A stretch of DNA of 64,000 nucleotides from Volvox africanus (Eukaryota > Chlorophyta > Chlorophyceae > Chlamydomonadales > Volvocaceae), in assembly GCA_030268105.1 (NCBI GenBank), contig BSDZ01000094.1, forward strand, positions 62,001 to 126,000, read 5' to 3'. Below are positions 49,108-59,869 of this stretch, piece by piece. The notes below the pieces were generated by a model. That model saw only the letters and a list, made by a program, of their open reading frames with translations. It was not told the origin of the DNA and did no database searches. The stretch's first letter is position 1. Each line of letters opens with the position of its first letter. A program made the translations under genes and the position numbers.

Positions 49108-52100
49108 TCAGTTGAAAAGGCCGCTGAAAAATTTGCTCATCGGGTTGGCAACCACCTCCACAACTTCCTCCTCAGCTGGCGTCTCCGCGGCAACAGCAGC
49201 GGCGCCGTTTTGTCCAGCAGTGCTGCCAGCTTTCCACGCCGCAATCCTGCGTAATTCGGAGCAAACGGCAAAACCAAGAGTGTGACAAAAGATATATTCC
49301 CATCGCGCTGCTGACTGGGCCGTAAGCGCTTCTCCCTTCCCTTACAAGGTTGCGGTCTCCAATTGATCCCTACCTGCTCTCCATTCCCGAAACGCTCCAG
49401 TTCAGAAGCGACACCGCTTTGGGTCGAATTGCATACCTAAGTGCGAGGACGGCCCTTTAGAGAACGGCAGAGCAGTGCCGGTGGCGCATTGCGGATTCAC
49501 GAGCTAAGACACGCGAGAGCGGGAACGCTGCGGAAATGGCCGAACTTACCAAGCCTGAGCCTCTGCCTTCCGCCGTGCAGCGTCCTCAGCGTCGAACTCG
49601 TCGTTTTTCTTGGCCGGCTTGGGCGCCTCAGCCACCACCGGCGCGGCCTATTCATGTGACAGAAAAGCCCAGGCGAGATCAACACAGCGCAACAGGGCAA
49701 TCTCTATTACGTGGCCTTGGCCACGAAGTCAGATTTGGCAGTACACCCCAATGCCAGAACCATTCGCCTCCTACCCCAAGTGGGCCTCCTTTGCACAGTA
49801 AGCCGATCAGGCTGAAACCCGCACACGCCTATCATCAGACTCACGAGGCCCTAAGCGGCCGGGATGAGGTCTCGCCATGAGGTCTCTGCTGGGAGCAGCC
49901 GAAACCAAGAAGCCAGCTAAAACCAAGATGATGGTTGCTGCAGACCCGAGAAGATGGGTGTTGCAAACGATTTCATGCCAACCTGAATGTTGCTGCGGTG
50001 CAAAGCTCATCGTGTGTTCCGTACCACCGCCGTCCCCAACCGAACCTACACTCAAAAACCTTGTGCAGCCTACCAGTCTGGCCCAGCCCCAATGCTGGAC
50101 AGGTGGCACCAAAGACGCAGGACAAAGGCATAGCCGGAGCCCACAAGGAAACAGTTGAGTCCCGGTGTTGAGTTTGGACCCACTCGTACCTCCTGGGGTG
50201 CTGCAGGCGCTTCAGCCTTCACCGGCGTGGGCTCCTCTGCCTTAGGGGATGCTGATGCCAGAGCCGGAGCTGGTGCCGGAGCTGGTGCCGAAGCTGATGC
50301 CGGAGCTGGAGCTGGAACTGGTGCTGGTGCCGGCGGCTCCGGGACCGAGGGCGCTGCGATGGCCGCAGCCAGTTGGGCCTTAGCGGCTTCGACAACCCGC
50401 CGGCGGCGCTGCTCCTCGTCTGCAAGGTCTGCGGCATCAGGGGCGGGCTGCAACGGGGGTAGCAGCAAGGGGCACGAGGACGAGGCACGAAGACATTCAT
50501 CTTTCAACTGCAAGTGGGGGAGGCTAGATGGGTATGGCCACGTGTCCGGGACGCCTGGATGCATGGCAGCGAGCGCACTAGGATGCTCATGTGCCCAACT
50601 GGGACCATCGAGGCGCTGCTCCCGTCCTATTACACCTACCATATTTGTTTAGGGGACATAGCCTGTCGTTCCGATTACAACATTTGTCAAGCTCTTTGAA
50701 ACTCGTTTGCCCAGCAACTCTCCGGAGGATTCAAATCTTTGCAATGCTAGCCTCAAAGGCACTCATGACCACCGATGCCACAGGTAAACTCCTGTGAGCA
50801 TCAATTTCTAAGCGCTAACCACCTGGTCGAGACTAACCTTTGGTGGGGTGGGCTTGGGAGCGGGTTTAGGTGCAGGCCCCTCGGACTTCGCCGGTGTGGG
50901 ACCGGCAGCAGCAGCCGCCACTGCCGGTTGCGGCACAGGCTCAGGCACGTGCTCCGGCTCTGCCTGAGGCTGCTCCTCAGCGCGCTTCTTGAAACCACTG
51001 AAGAAGCTGCCAACGTTGAAGAGGGGCTTAGGCTCCTCTACCACTACCTCTGCGACGGACGGGGAGGCCACCGCCGCCACCAACTCCTCTTTCACAACCA
51101 CAACCTGTGCATGTGATCATAATCAAAACATCATAACAGTCAGCAAAGCGGATCTTGGCGAGCCTGAAAGTGCAGGTTAATCATACGGTGCTGCATAGAA
51201 TATATATTTAGGACATTAGCACATATAATGGTGGTGATCAGCAAAGAGGCTTGCAATTAAAACTCATGAGTTTAGCGGGTTCGTTAGGAACTAGTACACA
51301 CCTCTGGTTCCGGAGCGGGCGGGCGTGCTGCGGGCTTCGGGGTGAAAAATCCACCGAAAAGCGGGGCAGGCGCCTTTGCCTTCGCGGCCGCAGCTTCCGC
51401 CTCGGCGGCGGCGGCGGCGGCAGCAGCAGCAGCCTCAGCCTTTGCAGCAGTTGCGGCAGCCTCAGCCTGCTGGTATATAGATCAATGCAGAGGCATGGGC
51501 ACTCGTTTTAAGGAGGTCTACCACTAACCAGGAATCACCATTTGCAAGTACAACACACGACAGGGGTATGATGCCGATATCCTCCTCTTCCTAATGGATG
51601 AACGCATGCAGAGATAACAGAGACAACAATGCGGAAGAGCTGATAGACCGAGATGCTACGAACGTATTCTGCCAACCGAAAACTCTACGACCGAACTCTG
51701 CCAGCCAGCTTACCGCGGCTGCAGTCTCGTCCACCTGAATTTTCCTGGGAGTGAACAGCCCACCAAACACCGACACCGGTGCCTTGGCCTTCGCGGCGGC
51801 GGCCTCCGCCTCGACAGCAGCAGCAGCCTCGGCAGCCGCCGCCGCTGCCTTCTCCTCGTCCGTCTGCAGAACACCATGGTCGCATCATAAGCCAACATGT
51901 TTCTAAATAGAGCGGGTCCCTCCCTATCTGCGTGACCAGCACTTTCTCCGTACAAGAGGCAGAACGCACACTCGGCCGTGTATCACATGTGTCAGGTTTA
52001 TGCACAGCGCACGAAGTGCATCGCCGTGCGCGCCAAACATCCTTGGCAAGTCAGTCAGCTTCCTTGCAGAAACCAGTAAACAATGAAATGTTTCATTGCC

Positions 52101-52652
52101 GAATGCCAGACCTCACAGGTTCAGGTAGCACCCACGGCAACGTCCATGCAGGTATGCATGCTGAAAACAAATATGGGGGTAGAGAGGCAGCCACGTAGTG
52201 CATGTTTCATACGCAACATATGCGGCATTGCGATCTGGTCTTCATGCATAATCAGGATCATATGAACACCCGCTGTGCCCATTCCCTGCGTCCACTGGTC
52301 CTGGAGGAAGGACACGTGGTTCCGCCGAAAAGATTCATTTGGCGGCAAGGTACACACTTCTTCCACAACTGACGGTGGGCCCTTCCGGCCTTCCTGTGCC
52401 CAGACCTTGACCTTCAAACCCGACATAGCCCCACCACTGCAGAGTGAGGAGAAGCCGACGGTGTGTTCGAATCCGCTGGTTACTAAGGGTTACTAAGGAA
52501 CGCACTAGACCCATTTATTTCAAAGAAGCAGAACCACTCACCGGACCGGCGGGCTCCGGCTTCTTGCCGAAGAAGCCAAAGATCTTGGCGCTGCTCTGGG
52601 GGGCCGTGGGCGCGGCAGCTAGCTCCGAAGTCGCAGGCTTCGGGTTCAGAAC
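49108..52652 (-). repeat. Repeated aromatic F-G-G/S-F motif in the TIC62 tail
   Basis: Short motifs recur once per exon: KIFGFFGKKPEP (exon 10), SVFGGLFTPRK (11), PLFGGFFTPKP (12), FNVGSFFSGFKK (13), and MSKFFSGLFN at the extreme C-terminus (16). They are separated by Ala/Glu/Lys or Pro/Ala linkers. Exons 8-14 all start and end in phase 0, so units can be duplicated or lost without frame change. Confidence 0.75.
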
Positions 52653-55600
52653 CTGCGCCGGAGGAAAGGCGGTGCAGACAGGCGGATAGTTCAAGGGGAC
52701 GCCTTGATGACTTGCGGTGACGCCAGCACGAAGACAGCCAGTGCCTCTTCAGAAATTACCTTGAAGCGCAGAACGTTAAGGAAAATGTCTTGGCGAGGCA
52801 ACGGGCTATGTGAACGGAGTTTGGCAAGCTCTGTCCGAACGCAACATGGTTATGTTCGCTCAACATGGCCCTCGTCCGGGCGCTCATTCCATAATCTGCT
52901 TATTGCCAATAAGGCGTTGGTTATCTTCTGAGCAGTGCAGTAGTGGCGGCCACGCTCGCGCCAACGCAACACACGAGTCCCCAAAATCTACGGAATATGA
53001 TTTTCAACGTGCATAACCACCACGCTCACCTGGTAACCACTCCTGGTACACCCGGCGAACTGCTCACGCTGGCCCCCCTCCCTCATCGGCCGATATCGGA
53101 ACTGTGGATATGAAACCTATTAGTATTTGGATGTGTGAATCCTACTACTTGTGGGATGAGCTCAGACCCGGTGATGATCCCGGGTGCTCTCACCTCCTCC
53201 ACAATCTCCGTGCGCTCCTTCTCTGACAGCAGCACGCCCGCGCCCGCCGCCTTGCGCGCCTGCTCCAAAACCACCTTGGAAGCCTGCTCCAGCAACGCTG
53301 CACGCTCGGCCTTCTTCCGTGCATCGGCTAGCTGCGCCTCCAGCGGCCTGACCTGCTTCAGCAGCGGAGCTACATCCTTCTTGACTGCAGCCTCCTGTGG
53401 GCCATCGCAAAGCGCGAAGCGGGAAGAGCAGACGGAAGCTCTCGTCAACAATAGGGGCAGGGCGATGATGGCGTGCGGGTCCAGCCCGGGACAAAAAGGC
53501 TTCTCGAGGGGGTCCAAGCACCGAGCAGTGTGTGTGGGAAGGCGAATAGGAATTGGAAACATCTTTGTCAAGCATTCCATCATAAGTTTAACCAATTCTT
53601 GTGGTTTGAGAAGCGGAATAGCGGTCTTAGGAGAGGAAAGGTGATTTGCCAACTACGCCGTCGTAAGTAAAAATCTCTTCAGGACCCGGCCTTCTCAGCC
53701 CCCCTCCCTTCTCCTGACGGCCGCTGGGTTGACCCAAATCATCGCCGGGTCCCTCCCTGTTCCCCCACCGTGGCCTTGGCCTCCTTGAGGCGGGCCGCCA
53801 GCTCCGAAACTCGCTTGTCCGCTTCCAGCAGCACCCCAGCCGCCTGGGAGGCCTTGAGCTGAGCCGCTGCCAAGTCCGCCCGGGCGGCGTCCACCGCGTC
53901 CTTGTTCGACAGCTGGGCCTCCTACAAAGATGCCCGGTGGGGACAGCGGGTGGGAAAGTGGTTGGTCTAAAGCCGGAAGAGGCCAAAAGCTGCACTTCAT
54001 GCACTGTGTGCTGTGTGTAACGAAACGTGAGCGCACAGGCTCACAGGCTGGAGTACATAACAAGACCCTCGGAAGTGCCGATGGATCACTTAAGGACCCA
54101 ACCATTACTGCCCTCACCCAACTAAACAGAGGGAACCTCTTCATTCTTTGCTTTCACATTTATCTTCTTATCTCTTATATGTATATATATCACATATCGT
54201 AGTATCTATTCCACAACTTCTCATTCCCGACACTGGCACATGCTGGCACTCACACGCAATCAGCTAGTCAGTTACCCACCCTGGAGATGTCCTGAGGGAT
54301 CTCCACCATTAGCTCTTCCAAGCTTCGAGGGGCAGCCGTCGCCTCCGCCACCAACTCGAGCACCTTGTTCTCTGCCACGGCCGGGTTGCGGCACGCTGCT
54401 GCCACCAGCTCCGCCACCTGCAGTCGTGAGACCTCCCCGCCAAAGATGGTGTCACGCGGCTTGAGAACCAGGTTGTGCGTGCGCTTGAAGTCGTCATTCG
54501 CCCGCTCCAAGCCGCCTGAGAGGGACAAAACGAAGCGAGGCAAAGAAATGCCATGTCGCGTGCAAGATAATCAGCGAGGTCGATTACACATGGCATAGTG
54601 CTACCCAGGGCATTGCACAGGACCTAGTTTTGTTCAATAGGCCCCCATAATGGATCCGGATGGCCTTCATATGTGTATTTGGTATATCCGGAGAACGTGG
54701 ACGGCTTCAATGTGATCAGAATTTAGATATGGAAGAGTTGGGGACAGGGAATGGGTGACCAATCCCATATCATCCATTTTCCGCAAATGTGGCCATTCCA
54801 CAACTCACACCTCACATTACGCAGACTGACGCAGCCACTCACACCTTTTTGCCGTCGCCTCCTGCGGCGCTTCTCCTTGCCAACCACCTGCATTATATCC
54901 CCAAACACTCCACCCAGCTATACCTTGCCACCTCCTTCCCGCATGGAGACGCCTTCCAGCACCGTCGCCATCCCCAACAGAGCAGCTATGAGCCATGAGC
55001 TATTCCTTACTGACTTAGGATGCCTTCATAATTAAGAATGTGCGAGAGCTTCACCTCTTCATACTGATTCACAATAAATGCCGCCTGAACACTCCCTCTT
55101 ACCAAAGTCAACCCCACCGCTACCCCCCCCCCCGAACACACACACACACAGCTTTCGCCACTCCTCTCCTCACCTCACCGAGACAGCACTTCATTCACCC
55201 ATCCCCGATCTCTTCCACCTCATCAAATGCCCCCGGAGCTCTGAACGGAAGTCGAGAACATACTCACCTGGCCGCACAATCGTGTACGCCATGCCGCTGG
55301 TCTCTAGCGCTTTCTCCGCCTCGCGCTTCCACAGCAGCACGGCGCCGAACACGTTCAAGATGCCCGAGGGCCAACCCAGCTTGCCAGTGCCGATGGACGT
55401 CATCAACACAAACTGCGTCACGCCCAGCTCTGCAGCCTTGTTGATGAGCGCTATAGAGCCCTCTCCGTCGATCTTCTTTGGCAATGAGAAGTTGAACGCC
55501 TGATCCTCAGGAGCACCCACTGCGCACACCACCTACAGCCCAACAATCGGACCGCATGAGGCAAGAGCACCGAGCCCTGCTTAATCAAGCAACTTGCTTA

Positions 55601-58464
55601 ATTAGGACTTCCTTATCTAAGTTGCTGCCCTCCGTATGCCTACCTGTCTAAACTGCCCCTTCGCCTATTTTCCAATCCTTGGGATTAATTAATTTCCTAG
55701 GTAAGGTCTCTACCTTGTTGGCGTTTCCAATGGCCTCTGCGAAGCCGTCCACGTTGCCTAGATCAAAAGGAACCACCGTCACCCGTCTGCTCTGATCCGG
55801 CTTGATGATGCCATACGTGGCTGCCACTGCCAGCGCCGATTCGGCCGCCTCCACGCTGCGAGCACCCGCCCTAACCGTGAACCCCAACTCCAGGAGCTCC
55901 CTGCGGGCATGATTGATTGGATGGGTAGATATACGAAAGGATAGGAGCGAGGGCAGTGTCCAATTGATGGGACACAAAGACATTGCATATTGCACGGAAC
56001 GTCCTGATGGCATTTGAGTTAACTGCCTATCTCCAAAAGCAGTTTGTGTTCATTGCAGCGAAGTACGACCAACTGCACTTGACGACGTCTACAAAAGCCC
56101 ACAACCCACAGATATAACCGCTGGCGCACTCTTTCGGTTTGCTAGGTTTAGGTTCTAAACAGCGCAAGCTGTAAATCAATCGTGGCATTTCAATTCGACG
56201 CAAGAAGAGGGATACATTTCAAGATCAGCGATGTACATATGTCACTTCAAAAGTGTCCCAGCCCAACTCTTACGAGCGAAAGATAAAGAGGTCACCGATA
56301 CGGCATGCGTCATGCAAAGCTTCGTACGGAAATAATCGCCGGCACGGACGCGAGGCCCGGCCCCTCCGGACTCACACCTCCATATCCCGCAGACAAACCC
56401 TCTCTGCAGCCACATCGCGGGCTGAGGGACGGTTTGCGTGCTTCAGACGGACGATGTGATCATATCCTGTACTCATCGATCCACCATCTCGAGAGGTCAG
56501 ACGCAGCGGAGGAAGGAGCTCGCAACCCCTAAAGCTCACGCGGTGTGCTACTCGTTACCGCCACAGAGATACACCGGCGCGGGAGGTTTTACCGTAGCAA
56601 TCTAAAAAGACCGCTTCTCCCATTGGAGAGAGCATTGCCGCACCCGAGGCCAGCAAGGCAGTCAGCAAGCCAACGATGCCCATGGATTTTACGCCCACAT
56701 AGCGTGCGACACAGACACATGGAAATGCCTAACAAGGAATTGGCCATGTATCTGCCTCTCGGGAATCTGGGGTATTTTTGGCCAAGTCCGTGTCGGCGGC
56801 AACCCAGACTGCAGGCATATCGATCCCGACACGGCCCTTGTTTCAGGGCTCAATACTGGCCACATAGGAGGATAATATAAATAAACGCGGCTGATTCGCA
56901 GCCAGGCTGTACTTGTGGGTCCGGTGGGCAACAGAGGCCTTGATGGCACAACATAAGTGACGGAGAAAACCCGGTGGATGCACGCCGTGCTGATTCTCCA
57001 TAAGTGTCGGCGCTGGTGCTTGTGGCACCGCTGCCGCTGCTATGCTGATGCACCAGCACGACCCGCTCCAGCATTTGGACCATAACTAGGAGCGTGAGAA
57101 GGGGGAAAAGGAGCTGCCGCTGTCTAATCCGAAGAGCCAACGACTAGAACTTCATGTCAGGGTCGCCAGCCTTCCCGTAATAATATAATCACAATTTAGA
57201 AAGCCGAGCGCGAGGGGCCGGGTAGAGGGGTCCGGAAGGGTAATACAATACGTAATTAAACAACAAACAACTGGCCCGGTCAGTAAAGACGCAGAGAGGC
57301 CAGAGTTTAGGCTTTCTCTTTGGCTGAGACTGCAAGACCCTGGCACCAGGCCGCCACCCGAAGAGGGAAATGAAATTAAACCGGTCGGATTGTCCGAGAA
57401 AGGGGGTATCGGCCGCCGTGTGCTGTGTTTGACTCGCACCTGACCACACGGGCGCCCGTCCGGCCAGTGGCTCCGGCAACAAAGACCTGCGCAAAAAGGT
57501 ACGGGACAAGGAATGTAAGGGAGTGAGTGTGTATATGTGTGTTAGCGGACGGTTGTCCCTGACTGAATGGCCGGATTCACGGGTCCGCCAGATGCCACAA
57601 GCCCTAATGGGGGAGTAAATTCGTTGAACGAACTACAGGCAGAATGATATTGGCATGGACTACAAGTGAGGATCTTACACATTTCATGATGGTGGCAAAT
57701 ACGCCGATGGGGAGAATTTGTAGGACGCGGTTTAGTTGTGCCGTGAAATCGTAGGTGGCACGGCAGACGAGAACCGAGGCGGCGGGACGGGTCCGATGTA
57801 CAGTGGTAGGTGGCGTGGAATTTCCCCTGTTGAAACCCCTTGTCTGTTCCCAGTTCGACGCACCACGTTGTCGTCGCGGCCATCCTTAGTCGCAAGAGTC
57901 TTTTTCTCCTCCTTACTGCTCTTCAGCTGCACAGTGCCCGTGGAGCCAATGCGCGTCAACCCCGCGAAAAAGCCCCCTGCGCCAGCAAGCATAACGGCAA
58001 CGGAGCACTCGCAGCTCTGACTTGATTTTCAACCGGCTCGTGTATGTAGCCTAAATTGTTTAATGCTAAGATGTATAGCCGCAACAAGACGTCGGTCCAA
58101 GGTTTGCGAAGGCTTGGCACTCAAAAAATGTCTGTGTTAGGCCACTTTGCTTACCGATAACAGCTGTGCCCTTAGGCGTTTCAGAAACATCCGTCTCCGT
58201 TACCGCTGAGCGCACGTGCGTCACCTTACGAGACCTGGGGGTTCCAGGGTAACAGGTGCGGTTCTCGTCAAGCAAGGATCGCTATCTTGGCTGACCATTG
58301 CCCCCAACCAAATCTCAAGAAAATCAGCATGACAAGCACAATTAGATGTGTAACTAAAAGGGATTACACCTGAAGGATTGGCCATAGGCGGAGCGCGAGA
58401 CACGGACGCCTTGCGTGCTGCGGGAGCTGCCGGCCACGGCCGGCCCTGTAGCACGTAGGACCAT
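49108..58464 (-). CDS. TIC62: TIC62-like NAD(P)-binding plastid protein (854 aa)
   Basis: Complete 16-exon gene, every junction in phase: 58464-58370, 58234-58155, 57976-57864, 57486-57440, 55900-55714, 55532-55268, 54515-54280, 53921-53769, 53394-53194, 52652-52542, 51863-51714, 51466-51302, 51104-50838, 50447-50190, 49647-49550, 49246-49108 (TGA). Residues 1-40 (MVLRATGPAVAGSSRSTQGV...) look like an algal chloroplast transit peptide. The atypical-SDR Rossmann domain follows: VFVAGATGRTG (97-107), LGFTVRAGARSVEAAE, VVPFDLGNVDG, FVLMTSIGTGK (about 215-225), TIVRPGG, and LKPRDTIFGGEVSRLQVAEL. This matches the TIC62 family, redox-linked proteins of the inner envelope, stroma and thylakoid that bind ferredoxin-NADP reductase in land plants. 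Residues 342-459 are charged and helical. The Ala/Pro/Glu-rich tail (460-854) repeats a short aromatic motif in place of the plant Ser/Pro repeats. The start is supported by the transit-peptide character and an ATG just after CTGCACA. Confidence 0.88.
55901..57439 (-). other. Long intron 4 of the TIC62-like gene
   Basis: A 1,539-bp intron separates the Rossmann exon (57486-57440) from the next (55900-55714), splitting an Arg codon. Nothing recognisable was found inside on either strand. Confidence 0.7.
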
Positions 58465-58720
58465 TGTGCAGATTGGTATTACCTAACTGGACCGAACTGA
58501 ATGAGGATGGGCGGGTTGTCTCGTTCAACCAGCATACGACAAGTACGGCTGATCTCTGTTTAGAGGGACGTTCGGCAAGAAATACCATAGGCTTTCTCAG
58601 TTGTATGCAGCGCATGCTGTGGCACGTGTGGCATAAATCTTACCCTAAATATTGATGTAGGTCATGCGGAAAGCTGAAGCTCGTTAAGAAGTGAATAGCT
58701 CAAAGATACGGCTTGGGAAA
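58465..58720. promoter_or_regulatory. Shared upstream region of TIC62-like and GNAT genes
   Basis: The two divergent start codons are 256 bp apart, so both promoters and leaders lie here. No clear TATA box or defined element is identified. Confidence 0.5.
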
Positions 58721-59869
58721 ATGCATGCGCAGCGTTTTTCATCACAATCTTTATATACGTCTCAATTTTCACTTAATAAGCATGCAGCCAAAGCCCAGCT
58801 CATCGACGTGTCGATGAGGTACCTGCAGTGTGGGGCATTGCGCTATGCATTTCAAGGCGCAAGGAAACATTTTTATCGATATGACCATGTTAGTGCTACG
58901 CAATTTCGCCTAGTTGGCAAGCGTAATGTTGCTGCTTGCTGCGCAGCTGCTGCCGAAGTCAGCCCATCTGGCACAACACCCATTGGCGAGCAGGTCACAG
59001 AACACCAATCTCCCTCGCCTAAATCCACGCTGGTAACACGCACCGCGGACGCCAACTTTACCTCTTCGTACGGCACGCACTGGCGGGTACGCCCCTATGA
59101 TAACAGCGACTATGCAGCTGTCGTTGAGGTCCAGACTGATAGCTTCCATACTACCAACTCGGTGCCGTTTCTTAACGACTTGACCTACAACAATTTCCGC
59201 GCTGAAGTTGTCGATGCACTGCGGCAAAAGATTAAATACTCCGACCCTTCCGGCTTCCAGCTGCTTGTGGCGGAGCTACTGCCGAATGCGCCATTGGGGA
59301 CATTGGTAGCTGCGAGCTTTGCGAACGATGCAAATGCTGACGCGGCAGGGACAGGTGACGGTGGCAGCGGAAAGGACCCTAGTGTGGACAACTGCGTCGA
59401 CGCATCCGGCGGCAATACCATAACGGTCAGCAAAAGCAGTAGCAGCGGCGGTGGAAGCCACCAAAATGTCGCGGATTTGGGTGCTATCTCGCTGGTTGGA
59501 TCCGTGGAGGTGTCACTGATGCGGGCGCGCGAAGTTCTTCGTGAGCTGCCTCGGTCTGTCAGCGAGTATGCCTACATCAGTTCCATGTGCGTCCGCTTGA
59601 GCGTGCGCCGCCGCGGTGCAGCACAGGCGCTCATGGCAGCCGCGGAGGCGCAGGCGCGGAGATGGCGCCAACCGCATCTGGCCCTGCACGTATATAAGGA
59701 CAACGCGCCGGCAGTTGAGCTATACCGTCGGTGCGGCATGCGGGTGATTGCGGAGGACCCTACCTGGAAGGGGATGATTGGCATGCGAATACGGCTGCTG
59801 ATGTACAAGGAGCTAGCGCTGGAGGAGGTGGTGGGCGTGGAGGAGGAGGGGGAGGCTATCAAGGGTTAA
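58721..59869 (+). CDS. GNAT-family N-acetyltransferase (382 aa), probably organellar
   Basis: Intronless. Transfers an acetyl group from acetyl-CoA to an amine; substrate unknown. The GNAT domain runs from about residue 120 (WRVRPYDNSDYAAVVEVQTD) to 370. Motif A is ISSMCVRLSVRRRGAAQALM, with the RRRGAA acetyl-CoA pyrophosphate loop (Q/RxxGxG/A) near residue 298. Motif B is LALHVYKDNAPAVELYRRCG followed by M, typical of the family. A Gly/Ser/Asp-rich insert (about residues 205-260) interrupts the domain between strands. The first 110 residues are Arg/Lys/Ser/Ala-rich with few acidic residues, consistent with a transit peptide; plant plastids contain related GNATs (family knowledge). The start chosen is the ATG at 58721 (AAAATGC context); the frame is open further upstream without ATG. 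A later ATG at about 58814 is possible. Confidence 0.85.
   Translation: MHAQRFSSQSLYTSQFSLNKHAAKAQLIDVSMRYLQCGALRYAFQGARKHFYRYDHVSATQFRLVGKRNVAACCAAAAEVSPSGTTPIGEQVTEHQSPSPKSTLVTRTADANFTSSYGTHWRVRPYDNSDYAAVVEVQTDSFHTTNSVPFLNDLTYNNFRAEVVDALRQKIKYSDPSGFQLLVAELLPNAPLGTLVAASFANDANADAAGTGDGGSGKDPSVDNCVDASGGNTITVSKSSSSGGGSHQNVADLGAISLVGSVEVSLMRAREVLRELPRSVSEYAYISSMCVRLSVRRRGAAQALMAAAEAQARRWRQPHLALHVYKDNAPAVELYRRCGMRVIAEDPTWKGMIGMRIRLLMYKELALEEVVGVEEEGEAIKG

Noticed and set aside
57732..57992. ATG at 57992 as the start of the TIC62-like protein
   Set aside because: That ATG lies just inside intron 2; two upstream exons with a transit-peptide-like N-terminus join in phase and are preferred.
58691..58720. 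Extension of the GNAT protein upstream to 58691
   Set aside because: The upstream codon is GTG, unlikely as a start in a nuclear gene; the ATG at 58721 is in good context.
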